DNA of 64,000 bases from Mesorhabditis belari. Its lineage: Eukaryota > Nematoda > Chromadorea > Rhabditida > Rhabditidae. The notes under the pieces are model-generated. The model was not told the DNA's origin, ran no database searches, and saw only the letters and a list, made by a program, of their open reading frames with translations. Within the stretch, counting starts at the first letter, position 1, and each line of letters opens with the position of its first letter. The translations under genes were made by a program, and so were the position numbers. Of the stretch, positions 32,718 through 43,795 are shown piece after piece. The stretch is from assembly GCA_958450365.1 (NCBI GenBank), contig CAUEEP010000920.1, positions 707,501 to 771,500 on the forward strand, in the 5' to 3' direction.

Positions 32718-34374
32718 ATGCAACGTTTGATTCGCTCCGTTCTCGACCGCTTTTCGCAAAACGGTTCTTCTACTAACCTCAAAAGTTCTTTTTTATCAAT
32801 CAAACCCCTTTTAACCCCTGCTAGTTTTCCTATTAAACGGCCATTTTTCCGTTTTATTCTTTTTTTTAGATTCGTTGACTACTGGTTCATCTGCGACCTC
32901 AAATGCCCCCCAAGAGATCTACCCGACTTTGCCAAATGCTTCCCCTTCTAAGACGATAATTACGCTGGTGTGTTTAGTTTCTTTGTGTTTAATTGAAATT
33001 CTTTCGAGTGATTTTTATTTAATTTCTTGTTTAGCCTTCGCAAACGCGATTGACGAGTGGTGCAGATGTACATCGATACAGTCGAGAAAGTTATGGTCGG
33101 TTTTTTCTTTAAAACATTAATTCTTTTGACTAAAAGCCGACCTGAAAAACGTTTTTATTTAGGTTTCGAAGCAAGAAACGAGTCGACGGACGTTCCATTT
33201 TATGAGGAATTCCCTCCGAACGCAATCGTCGTCTACACGGATGCAAGTTGCCTCCGGGGAATAGCGACTGGAATTGCGAACTTTTTTGGAAACGATCACC
33301 CACTTAATCTGTAAGCTATTTAATATTATCGTTTGAATGCTTTATAACCATTTTATTTTTAGCTCCATGCGGCTAAATTTGAACGAGCATAATAGTGGGA
33401 AAGGAGAGATTTATGCGACGACAATGGCTCTTCACCGTGTCGCACATTGGGAAGACTACAAGTAAGCTTTTATATTGAAACTAAATATTTCACATACTTC
33501 GAGTCTAGATCTTAATTTTTTCTTTTTAGTGGCGAACTAGTGATTGTTCGCACCGATTATTTGAACACACTCGTCGCAATGCAAAAAGGAAACAATAGCG
33601 CTTTTGCTATGGAGTTGGTTTTTAACTTTACGCAATCACACATTTTTGCTTAGTTACGACAATTTACGATGTGTGGCCGCATGGTTTCCACTTGGAGTCG
33701 AATTTCAGTGGGTTAAGGCACATAACGGTGATCCGGGAAACGAAATGGTAACAATTTATGTTTAGACTAAACCATTTATTATTTAGGCTGACACAATGGC
33801 AAAAAATGCAATTGAAAAGATAGAATTGGTCGATCAAGCTCGGTGGAACAGTCAAGATCAAGTAGAAATCGATCTCGTACTCAGTCCCGGTTCGTTTTTA
33901 AATTTAAAAACGAATTTCAAGTGATAAATTTTTGTTCTAGGCGTCGCGTCCGCTCCAACTCTCCTTTTCTCAAGCAAAACAGTAAACGAAGATCCCAAAG
34001 CCGAGAAGGTGGGATTCTAAAACAAGGAAGACTTTCAAGAATTGACACCATTGGATCCATTGACGCTGGGTTCGTAATTTTTGTTTGAAATCGATTGAAT
34101 GAGAGCTTGAACTCTCAATTTTTAGACACGGTTCGCGTGGTTCTTCAGTGAGCTCAACTCGAAGCGATTCGTCACAAGGATATTATGATGATTGGTCAAA
34201 TGGAGAGCGAAAAGTTTTGATCAGAGGTCTGTGTTTGTAATTTTTTAAAAAATATGTAATTGTTTAGGAGGCAAATCATGGAGAAAAGGTGACCGACCTC
34301 AAATCATCTACCCACACCAAACACCAATTATTCCGTATCTGCAACGATTCAAAGATTCAACGATTCTGCAATGA
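32718..34374 (+). CDS. RNase H1-like protein with Arg/Ser-rich C-terminal tail (340 aa)
   Basis: Cleaves RNA in RNA:DNA hybrids. Exons: 32718-32763, 32870-32967, 33035-33095, 33163-33310, 33363-33461, 33530-33613, 33654-33747, 33787-33842, 33941-34069, 34126-34226 and 34268-34374, all in phase. The N-terminus (MQRLIRSVLDRF) is basic and amphipathic, possibly mitochondrial. The catalytic set is complete: VVYTDAS (Asp), GKGEIYATT (Glu), VRTDYL (Asp), WVKAHNGDPGNEMADTMA (His loop and last Asp). After the RNase H fold comes an Arg/Ser-rich tail (RRVRSNSP, SKRRSQSRE, SRGSSVSSTRSDSS) ending DSTILQ. Exon 8 has two good donors, after 33842 and after 33889; the later one switches frame and stops near 34018, giving a shorter C-terminus. 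No HBD domain was seen at the N-terminus. Confidence 0.88.
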
Positions 34375-34631
34375 TTTTTGGAGTGTTAATTGTTTTATCT
34401 CTGTAAAGATATCTTTGTACATAACTTGATTGTGATTTTTGCTTGCTGATTGTTACTTGCCGTTGAATGAATTGTACTGATAGTGTCATTTTTTTGGAAG
34501 CTGAGTTTTAAACTATGGTATTTGATGGAAAGGTGCTTTGCAGACTTGCCAGTAGAAAAGTTTCTGTGGGTTTTTTATATTTTGTGATTGTTAAGCAGTG
34601 AGACCTAAGCCTACGATTTCAATTTTAGAAA

Positions 34632-36452
34632 ATGGCTTCCGGAGATGAACCCGCACCTCAGGCGCTCGATTTGGATATGGCCAAGAAATTTGTTGTGAAA
34701 TGGATCCCCGCTGATTGGAATGAGGTATGTTATTAAGTTTTACTGTTTAAAAATGCATGTTTATGTGTGAGTATTGTGTTTTGTTTAGTGGAAGGTCTTT
34801 GAAATATTTTATCACTTTGGTCTTGTCAACAACGTACACCTCGCACCATTTAATTCGAAGTATCAAAAGAGTCAAACGGCGTTAGTTCCTACAGTAGTTT
34901 TCCTTAAATTGCAACGCTTTAGATTTGTTGACATGCTCGAACTGATTGGTGCACGGAAAATTCGTCAAGCGTTGATTGGCGATACTTTTATTGTTGATGG
35001 CGTTAGACTACTTGTATGTTTTTATGTGGCTTGACAGTTTATAGACACTCGCTGTAATTTATCACTCTAATTCAATACATTTAGGTTGAAAGGTATTATG
35101 ACCTAAAGAAAAACGCACCCAAACAACGAGACGTAAAAGAAACTCCGAAATCACCATTAAGTGTCGAGGAGAATGACGAGATTGGAAGAAAAGTGCAGAA
35201 GCAATGTATAAACGAAAAACGAGAGTTTGTCTTTTGGGAGAGCCTTAGTTAATACTTTGTTTAGTTTCATCCACCAATTGATGCCAACAAATGGTAGCCA
35301 GCGAAAATTGTACCGAATTACCCATGGGGATCTGCCAATTGGAAAAGAAATTCCTGTCAACATCGTCGAGACTCCTGAGGATTATAAAGAAATTCCTGGG
35401 CGTCTCACCGTCTTTATGCGTCCAAAAGAAGTTGATGAGAGGTGGGTTGTAAAGAAATTTATTTCTGCTGATAAACTAAAAGTTTGGTTGTTCAACAATG
35501 ATAGTGCCTCCATCACATCCGTTTTTACCTTTTTGTTTTAGGTATGCCAGGATGCAGAAAGAAATGAATCGCTACGTGAGAAGTCGTCCATCCGATCAAA
35601 AGATGCCAGAAATTGGTAATCATGTGATTCTGACATTCAACAATGTTGCGTATCGTGCAAGGGTTACTGGAAAGCAAGATGAGAACGCCATTCAAGCATA
35701 TCTTGTTGATTTTGGCAAAATGGTGAGTTTTAACTTCCAATGAACAGCTTTTTGAGGATTGATTTTTAGGTAGTTGCCGAGGAATCATGGGCAATTCACT
35801 CTACGGCTTATCACGAATCTTGGAATTTTCATCTACCCCAAATGGTAACAATTTTTTGTTTGAGAAAATGTTAAAAGTACAAAAACATTAATCTTTTATT
35901 TTCTGATTTAGGTTGTTCAATGCGAGTTTGCCGATGTCATTTTTCAAGAGAAAAATGTTAGGCGAGTGAGAACGATCATTTGCAGCTTTATGTCCAATTC
36001 GAAGGTCGTCTTTATGGTTTCGCTCAAGAGATACTCGGGAGTAACTAATTTGATCCAAATGAGGGTCGGAATAGGTATGTTCTTCAGATTTTAAGTAAAT
36101 TCCAAAATTTTGATTGATTTTGGAAGTTTCTTATTTTGATAATGTATCTAACTTTTTTAGAGCATGAAAGTCAAGACTTTGTTTCGGCGTTGATCGATCG
36201 AAAATTGTGCACTAGAGTTGATGAGGAAGGTCACATTGTATACGACCAAAAAACGCTTCATGATCTTCAGAAATGTTCTACTGTTATCGCTATGGTTGGC
36301 TTTTGATTTAGGAATAGTTTTATTATCTGCATTTAACTATTTATTTAATTTTTTTATCATTTATTTTCATTAGAAAATCTTTCTTTCAGGGATTTCCTTC
36401 GTATTTGAAGCCGTTTAAAACAATTCTTCAAAAAGACGATGTAATGTTGTAG
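34632..36452 (+). CDS. RRM-like plus Tudor-domain protein (416 aa)
   Basis: Nine exons: 34632-34724, 34789-35013, 35085-35224, 35265-35441, 35542-35722, 35770-35844, 35912-36074, 36161-36294 and 36390-36452, all in phase. Residues about 18-110 (KFVVKWIP ... FEIFYHFG ... PTVVFLKL ... GDTFIVDGVRLLVE) have the beta-alpha-beta pattern of an RRM, but the aromatic RNP residues are poorly conserved. Residues about 220-300 (GNHVILTFNNVAYRARV ... AYLVDFGKM) are a Tudor domain: V-A-x-F-x-D-x-x-W/Y-R-A-x-V and xxxVDFGxx are the hallmark strands. Tudor domains of this kind bind methylarginine partners and are typical of germline small-RNA factors. A TTTTAG trans-splice-like acceptor directly precedes the ATG, 258 bases after the RNase H-like stop, suggesting an operon. 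Poly(A) signal near 36551. Confidence 0.82.
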
Positions 36453-36580
36453 GACTAAACTTTTCGATTTATCGTCTTCTATGCAAAAATTAATTCATTT
36501 TATGCAATCGTTTATTATTTACAAATTTCTATTTTGTTTACATGTTTGCTAAATAAATGTTACATTTAAGGTAAAGACTA

Positions 36581-38211
36581 CAGTGTGGTGCAAAAGTCTT
36601 GTCCCACCTACTTTTCTGAAACATTTTGTCAAAATTCTAAAAATTTTCGAAAACAACTTTTTAAGTAAAGGAGTTTTTCTGAACTTGAAGTTGTAAGCTT
36701 TCATATAAAAAAGTTTTTAGATTTAAAAAATTTATTACCTGAAAGAAAATAACAAATAAAGTTTAAAATCAAAAAATATATGGTGCAAAAGTCTTGTCCC
36801 ACCATAAAAAAGGTAAGCTAGATTAATATTTTGTCGGTCCTCCTTTAGCCAAAATCACCGCTTGAATACGTTGAGGCATTGAATCGACCAAAACCAGTAG
36901 AATTCCCGAAGAAATTCGTCGCCAAACGTTCCTGATAAAGAACCAAACCTTTGTGTTGAATATCTTGCCCCTGAGTTTAGTCTTTAAATGGGCCTAAAGA
37001 TGCTCTATAACATTCAAATCCGGCGAATAAGGAGGCACTTTGATCAGTTTTACACGATAAGCAGCAAAAACGCCGGGTAGGCGAGCTCTTCCTCCATTTG
37101 CAAGTCGGACAACTCGGCCCATCATTAGCTGGCTTTTGTGGCATGGAGCGTTGTCTTGATATAAGCTCCATGTTCGTGTTTGCAAGTGGAAGTAAGTTGT
37201 TCTCTATGATTGACTTGTACCTTTGAGCATCGAGATTTCCATTGATAAACAATAGCGGTCCCGATACACTTCGATTCATCGAGCCCAAGAAAGACAAATG
37301 GTAAGTGAAAAATAGGGCGAACACTTACCCCACAACATAATACTCCTACCACCGAATTTGACCGTTGGCTTAACGTATTTGAGCTTATAACGTTGTCCAA
37401 TTGGTCTTCTGATTAAATGGTTACCGTCCGGGTAGTATAAATTAATTCTAGTCTCATCGGTAAAAATGACTCGGGCCCAGTCATCGGAAGTCCAACAGTT
37501 GTAGTTCTTTGCAAAATCATATCTCAGCTTCCGAGTTTTTGCAATGGTCAAGGGTCGTTTTGCTGATCTTCTTGCATGCAACCCTGCTCGAATCAAGCGA
37601 CGGTTGATGCTCCATCGAGAAATATTTTTGTTAGACATGACCTTCAACTTCATGATTCCATGGCACGAAGTCAGACTCGGGTCGATTCTATGGTCAATGA
37701 TAAGTGCTCGATCTTCAGTTTTTGTTGTAATCGGTGGACGACCACTTTTCGAAGCTCTGTGAAGACTTTGGCCTCCTTCCGATTTTGCTGCTAGCCGACT
37801 CACCGTCCTTTTATTGGATTTGAAGAGCATATCAATAGACGGTGATGAATATCCATATTCCTTTGCTTGCACGATCTTTTGTTTATCAGGAGTTGATAAA
37901 TATTTGCGAGTCGACATCTAAAAATAAAAATATAATACAAAAAAATTCATGAGAACAAACAAAGGCAAAGAGAAAATACAAATTTTCTTAGTGAGACAAG
38001 ACTTTTGCACCACCTTTTTTTCTTAAGTTTTACGAAAAAAAAGGTTTTAAAAAACAACAAAATATTGAAGTACGGGCATTTACATAGTAAAAGATGAAGG
38101 GATAAACTACATAAAAAAACCCGTTACTTAAAAAGTTGTTTTCGACAAATTTTAGAATTTTGACAAATTGTTTCAGAAAAGTAAGTGGGACAAGACTTTT
38201 GCACCACAGTG
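36581..38211 (-). mobile_element. Tc1-like transposon, DD49E, nearly intact
   Basis: 1631 bp, TA-flanked, ends CAGTGTGGTGCAAAAGTC. The motif GTGCAAAAGTCTTGTCCCAC recurs inside each arm, an IR/DR layout. The transposase reads on the minus strand from ATG at 37917: HTH SNKRTVSRLA, first block IFTDETRIN, then an intron at the same place as in the 6696-8349 element (after LWG). The intron's acceptor is mutated (TTCTTGG instead of TTTAG). Second block YQDNAPCHK, third SPDLNVIEHL, again with 49 residues between Asp and Glu. Damage: a frameshift near 37185, a TAG after EHL and the splice-site loss. Terminal repeats are almost identical, so it is fairly young. Confidence 0.93.
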
Positions 38212-38704
38212 TATTTCATGCCAATAGATTGCCGATAGAATTATTTCTGTAAGGTAAGATTGCTGTTTCGAATTTGGATTACAGGGTGCGTTTATGATAC
38301 TACAAACCTGCCTCGAGAGCCCGTTAGTAAGTAGTTTAAATTGCTTTGATCTGTTTTTCCATCCAAAAAGGACTACGGTAGCTTTTAGTGAGCGCACATT
38401 TTAGAAAGTCAATAAGAAAAGTCTGCTCGTGATGCGTGCTTTCTTGTTATTGAAAGACAAATACTGAATGTGTTACACATTGCCTGATTTTGTTCCTTTC
38501 TTCATTTCAGTGTCATCCCTTATTCTTTGATTCATCGTATTCTTTTCCTCTTCAACCCTCCAGGCATTTCTCGCCTTTTTCCCTCCATTTTCGAGGTATT
38601 TGCCTTTTCGTTCAACCACCCCACACGCACACAAATAATCCATCCTTTCTCCTATCAAATATAACTATCTTTTCTCAAGATATCGGAAAGATACGATCAA
38701 TTTC

Positions 38705-39577
38705 ATGAATTTTTTCAATTTTCTATTCATTATTTTTCTGTTTTCTATCAAAGAATCCTTTGCACAATGGTCGATGGATCAAGTCTGCTACAAAAATTTC
38801 TACTTGGATCGAGCACATCCGGCACCAGTGTGAGTTTAAGACAAAAAAAACTATCTAGCCTCATGGGTAAAACATTTCCAAAAAGAAAAGCTACCTTAAT
38901 CCCGAAAGGAACGATTTTTTGGAGTATAGTATTGGACTTGATCTTTTCCCAAACACTGGCTTTTTAGAAAGTTTTCCAAATGATTTTAAATCAAAAATGA
39001 AATTTTCAGTCGTTGTCCACCGAATGATTACTTCTCATATTATACTTGTTGTGATACGATGACCGATTTGTGCTGTCGAAGGCCGAGAGAACTTATTATG
39101 TGAGTACAATGAAGCGGATTTTTAAGTTTAGTGGATTAAGCGTTAGAAAAGATGCTCTCTACTTAATTATCGTAAACTAAAACAATGCAACTTGTTAGGA
39201 AATGTAATTATTAGAATATAAGCATTTTCTTTTTCGCTTAAGTTACTATATTCTACAGTCAAAGCTACAGTATCTCTTTGAATTTAAATTCAAATTTCAG
39301 TGTGATCATCGTGATTTGTCTTCTTTTATTTATCTGTTTGATGGGTTGTTGTGTATTCGGTTTTCTTTTTCGCTTTCTGCAACGAAAAAACGAGAAATCT
39401 GAAGGAAAAGTGATCGAAATACAAAAAGAACAACGAGATGTCGAAGCACAAACAGAAAAAAGAGAAGAAAATGAGAGGAGTGAGAGGAGTGAGAGGAGTA
39501 CGATTGGAGAATATGAGAGAGATGAGGAAATCTTTAGATATGGGAAACAGAATCCACATTTGGAGACAAAATGTTGA
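38705..39577 (+). CDS. Single-pass membrane protein with Shisa-like cysteine cluster (163 aa)
   Basis: Exons 38705-38829, 39011-39100 and 39301-39577, phases 2 and 2, frame continuous. Signal peptide (FIIFLFSIKESFAQ), then a short extracellular region with CYKNFY, RCPPNDYFSYYTCCDTMTDLCCRRP, a membrane segment (VIIVICLLLFICLMGCCVFGFLF, which contains four cysteines) and a charged cytosolic tail with three SER repeats. The CC...LCC-R pattern immediately before the membrane recalls Shisa-type and nematode CX-type cysteine modules. That resemblance is by motif only. Type I topology. Poly(A) signal near 39590. Function unknown. Confidence 0.8.
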
Positions 39578-39708
39578 GGCTTTTCCATTGGAATAAAGAT
39601 TTGCTTTAAACAGACATTTACATAGCAAATAAACAAGTAAATGGATAATTTAGAGCTTTCAGCTAACGTTCTGAAGTTAAATGTTGTACAAAATAGCCTT
39701 TCACCATA

Positions 39709-40690
39709 AATGTGCGTACCTTTCGTGTTTCTCGTAAGAAAAACTAGCTTCTGGCACACGGTCCCGGCTAGGCCCAAGCGGAAAACAGTCTACGAAGGTT
39801 CAGACTCAAGTGTGCGTACCTTTCGTGTCTCTCGTAAGAAAAAGTGGCTTCTGGCACACGACCCTCCGATGGGAGTAGCCAGAAAGCCATTTTTCGCGTT
39901 TATTTACCCAAGTTTTACCTGAGCTAAAATTCTGAAGTTAAATGTTGTGCAAAATAGCCTTTCACCATCATGTGCGTACCTTTCGTGTCGCTCGTAAGAA
40001 AAAGTGGCTTCTGGCACACGGTCCCGGCTAGGCCCTAGCGGAAAACCATCTACGCCGGTTTAATTACCCAAGTGTGCGTACCTTTCGTGTCGCGCGTAAG
40101 AAAAAGTAGCTTCTGGCACACGGTCCCGGCTAGGCCCCCGCCGAAAACCGTCTACGCCGGTTTAATTACCCAAGTGTGCGTCCCTTTCGTGTCGCTCGTA
40201 AGAAAAAGTGGCTTCTGGCACACGGTCCCGGCTAGGCCCCCGCCGAATACCGTCTACGCCGGTTTAATTACCCAAGTGTGCGTACCTTTCGTGTCGCTCG
40301 TAAGAAAAAGTGGCTTCTGGCACACGGTCCCGGCTAGGCCCTAGCGGAAAACCATCTACGCCGGTTTAATTACCCAAGTGTGCGTACCTTTCGTGTCGCG
40401 CGTAAGAAAAAGTAGCTTCTGGCACACGGTCCCGGCTAGGCCCCCGCCGAAAACCGTCTACGCCGGTTTAATTACCCAAGTGTGCGTACCTTTCGTGTCG
40501 CTCGTAAGAAAAAGTGGCTTCTGGCACACGGTCCCGGGTAGGCCCAAGCGGAAAACCGTCTGCGAAGGTTTAATTACTCAAGTGTGCGTACCTTTCGTGT
40601 CTCTCGTAAGAAAAAGTGGCTTCTGGCACACGACCCCCCGATGTGAGTAGCCAGAAAGCCATTTTTCCTGTTTAATTGTCCAAGTTTTAC
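39709..40690. repeat. Satellite of about 102-bp units
   Basis: About nine units starting tgtgcgtacctttcgtgtc and containing cttctggcacacggtcccgg and ggtttaattacccaa. Two units end in a variant half (tagccagaaagccattttt). The 34-residue repeat proteins read across the array are artefacts of a 3n unit length. Related sequence occurs inverted at 59990-60305 and, split, at 56818-56894 plus 58515-58545. Confidence 0.93.
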
Positions 40691-40913
40691 CTAAATAGAA
40701 TCTTTTCCTAAAACGAATAAAGAACTGTAGATGTCGATAACTTGATGGCACTGTTTCTACCTATTCAAAAATGCAATAACCTGAATTCAAAAGTTTTGAA
40801 AGATATCTGACCAGGCATTTGTTTATTTTCTAATCATATATTCAGATATTCAAAATGATTTTGTCTTGACTTTTTCTTTTCTTGACTTTATCACCTTTTC
40901 TCTTTACTAAAAG

Positions 40914-41311
40914 ATGCGCAATTCGATTTTATTTTGGGCGAATTACCAAGAGAAAATTCAGCTATTCAAACAACTCAAAGCTTTCATCGATTATTCGCAA
41001 AAAGAGTTGAGAAAATTGCGTTTGAGCTTTCTGAAAGTTTCGTTTGTACTTGAAAATTATACAGAAAAAGATGTGCTTAGAATTGGGATTGACAGAGTCA
41101 AATTCCTATCGAAAATTCAGCATCTAAACATCTCAAGGTCTCCGTTTTTTCGGATGAAGAAGTTATTGATGGAATTTCTGGATTATTAAAGTCTCTGGAG
41201 GCTGGAAAGGCGAAAATTGAAGCCACTAAAGGCAAAGTGATTCATTTCAAGGCTGTTTATCGGTGTTCTAGAATTTCTGAAAATTGGAGCTTTTTTAAAA
41301 AGCAAAATGGG
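40914..41311 (+). pseudogene. Possible broken single-exon gene, helical protein
   Basis: An open frame from ATG 40914 encodes a Lys/Leu-rich helical protein (FKQLKAFIDYSQKELRKLR). Near 41140 it runs into a stop, but a second frame from there continues with similar composition (SDEEVIDGISGLLKSLEAGKAKIEATKGK) to a stop near 41311. One indel would join them. No family recognised. It could equally be a two-exon gene or chance. Confidence 0.35.
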
Positions 41312-41406
41312 TAAAAAGACGATCAAAATGAACACAAATTGCATTTGGAAAGTGATCTTTAAAAAAATTAGATGAGATTTTTGAACAAAAAAGGACTTTC
41401 ATGGTA

Positions 41407-41608
41407 CCGTATTTTCTCTAATAGTAGTGAGCGTTGCCTAAATTCCTCGAAATCTCGAGAAGCGCTTATCAGAACCTATCGATGTGCGGTCGGAAAATGT
41501 AGCTGACGATGAGATCTAGTGGGGGATTTGAGTGTTGAGCTTCTGGGAAAACTTTGGAAGCCGTAAATAGTCATCAACTCGGCTCGCCTACTATTAGAGA
41601 AAATACGG
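41407..41608. mobile_element. MITE, CCGTATTTTCTC family, 202 bp
   Basis: TA-flanked, ends CCGTATTTTCTCTAATAGTA and complement. The interior matches, in inverted orientation, the copy at 55614-55825. Confidence 0.9.
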
Positions 41609-41736
41609 TATATCAAGTTTCAAATTCTTAACTTTGACTTTTCAAGTCCTTTTTAACTCAACAAACCTCTTCCAACCGCCCCTTCTCGGCTAAAACACCA
41701 GTATTCAAAGCTTGCGCTCTTCGCACATCGGCCGGC

Positions 41737-43181
41737 TCACTTTCCAGCGGGCTTCTAAACAATAATCCAAAGTAAAAGCCTAATAATCGATGAATTTATA
41801 TTCAAAATCATTGATTTCTTTCAAAAATTACCCAGTGGCAAAAGAACTGATTGTTGGGCTGACTCTGATGACGGGTTTGGACTCGTTCTGGTTGACTGGC
41901 TTCAAATGAGGCAATTTCTTGCTCAACTGGGCTCACAGGTGACTGAAATAAAGAAATAACTGCAGCTATAGCAGAGGTTGATCCAAGTCGATCCTTAGTT
42001 TAGTCAATCCTAATTCAAGAAATCAAACTTTTACATTTTGGCACAACTAGTATCTTTAGTAAGCTGTGGATTGACTCTATCTTTAAGATTATGGCCTTTA
42101 AAAATGCCATTACCGTATTCTCTCTAATAGTAGTGCGCACTACTATTTTTTCAACCCCCTCCTAGACCGCAACACTATTAGAGAGTGCACTACTATTAAA
42201 GAGTTTTATCATTTACCAAAGTAAGACAGATATAAGATTTGTTCCAAAAATTCTTGCAATTCTTTCACCTTTGGCTCCTTTTCAAATCCAGTTGTGGGCC
42301 GGCGAGTTGACAATTTGTGTCTTGACATGAATAAATTTGGTCATCCCTCTGATGCCGAAAATTCCTCGTCACCTTTCCACATTAACAAAAATTATATAAT
42401 ATTAAAATCGAACATGATGGATTATTTTCTAGGATTGAGTTTTGATAACAATAAAGCTTAGCGCTGCAAAAGTTAAGTCAATTCTCAAACTTTATACAGG
42501 TATATAAGAGCAAAAAACGGCTATAGCTTTGCGCGAACCTCGTAAGCAAATTTGAGTTAATGTGCCACTAAAACAATGTGTGGAAACAACAAAAAGATGC
42601 TTTTGCACTTTGCACAACAATTTTAGTTTTTTTTGCTAACTTTTTCATGTGAAGAATAGTTAATAAATGAATAAAAAAAGCCTCACTTTTGGTTGCTTGA
42701 ATAGCTTTAGAATGTCACAAAAACATAAAGTCAAAAAGGTTTAGATGAAAAAGAGGCACCAGAAATTCAAATTTTCGAGGGTGCACTACTATTTTTTTCA
42801 ACCCCCTCTCGGACCGCAATACTATTAGAGAGTGCACTACTATTAGAGAGAATACGGTAGTTGGCTATTCTTGATTGTAAGACTATCATTGGAAAATAAT
42901 TTAAACTTCAAGTCTACCTGATTGAAAGTTGGAGATCCTTGCGTGATTGATCCAGATGAGATGGGCATCTCGGTGACAAAAGCCGGGCTGAAAGATGGTG
43001 CTTGAGTTAGCGGGGCTTTCTAAAGCTTGAGCTTATCTTTTATCTGAAATTTCTAAAGCTAAAGATATGCCTTGTCATACTGTAACTCACACTATAGCTT
43101 GCTAAAACATTGTTGGCTTCACCGATGATACCTCGAATCAAACCAGTGATCATATCGGCTGATTGGGTTGAACCAAGGTTT
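41737..43181 (-). CDS. Unrecognised multi-exon gene, 5' end unknown
   Basis: Exons 43181-43091, 43019-42918, 41942-41832 and 41754-41737, joined in phase. The encoded fragment reads QSADMITGLIRGIIGEAN, then a Ser/Pro/Gln-rich disordered stretch (TQAPSFSPAFVTEM, GSITQGSPTFNQ), then SPVEQEIASFEASQPERVQ and a short end FFCHWKPAGK-stop. No domain recognised. The last exon also has a long second frame (SPLESEPADVRRAQALNTG), so the terminus is uncertain. A degenerate copy of exon 42918-43019 lies upstream at 43208-43253, a sign of partial tandem duplication. Intron 42917-41943 contains a 745-bp MITE. Evidence is splice signals and phase only. Confidence 0.55.
42113..42857. mobile_element. MITE, CCGTATTCTCTC family, 745 bp
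   Basis: TA-flanked, same outer ends as the 41407 element. Subterminal inverted arms carry gtgcactactattttttcaa and a 'ccccctc...gaccgcaa' block at both sides. No coding capacity. Confidence 0.85.
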
Positions 43182-43727
43182 CTAAAGGTTAAAAGAGTCA
43201 AATTTGATGGTGACAAAAGCCGGGCTTAAAGAGGGAGCTTGAGTTTCTCTATTTAGAGAAAATACGGTGTTTCAATTTGCTGAAATATGAAAAACCCAAT
43301 TTCTACGTTGCAATTATTAGCTAAAAAAGGGCAATCGGTTTTTTTTTTAATCGTCTTTTTCAACCCCAAAACACTTCAAACAATCATTTCTTACACTTTT
43401 CTTTGTAACAGTAAGAATTTCCTCTTTATCTCTCATCGCTTTTCATTGATTCCATTTATGAAATAAAATTAACCACAATTTGCACTGTTTGAACTCAAAA
43501 AAATGCTTATTTCAAAGAAATGCAAAAGGAAAAGCGCAGAAAAATTTTCTTTTAGAAATTTTTAAACATTTTTGTGCTGAAAATTAAGTACGTCACGATG
43601 TTTTCTTTAAAAGTATTTGCTGCGTTTTGCTTTTGTTTCAATATGCTTTATGCCAATTGATACAGCTCCTCTAGTCATCGAGTTTATAGCTCCTGCCTTA
43701 TTCAGCTCTTCTTACCCTAACTACTTT

Positions 43728-43795
43728 GTCCAGCTCTTAGCCATCCCCGGTTTCTCCAGGGATGCCCACTGCTCACCACGCGGAGGTGGCTGGAC
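43728..43795 (+). ncRNA. Three-way-junction RNA-like module, copy 1
   Basis: Closing stem GTCCAGC (43728-43734) with GCTGGAC (43789-43795). Inner hairpin CATCCC...GGGATG and second hairpin CACC-ACGCGGA-GGTG. The equivalent hairpin in copy 2 (48612-48678) has a different sequence that still pairs. It forms the start of a GC-rich dispersed repeat. Ribozyme, retrotransposon 5' end or other role is not known. Confidence 0.55.

Noticed and set aside
39710..40650. Repeat protein with 34-residue units (CVPFVSxVRKS)
   Set aside because: The satellite unit happens to be a multiple of three; units vary at stop positions and related arrays elsewhere are not open.
41137..41311. Second exon of the 40914 ORF by a short intron
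   Set aside because: No donor and acceptor pair of acceptable length was found; a frameshift is the simpler reading.
43728..43795. HDV-type or hammerhead ribozyme
   Set aside because: Pairing is nested, not a double pseudoknot, and no CUGANGA/GAAA core is present; kept only as an unassigned structured module.
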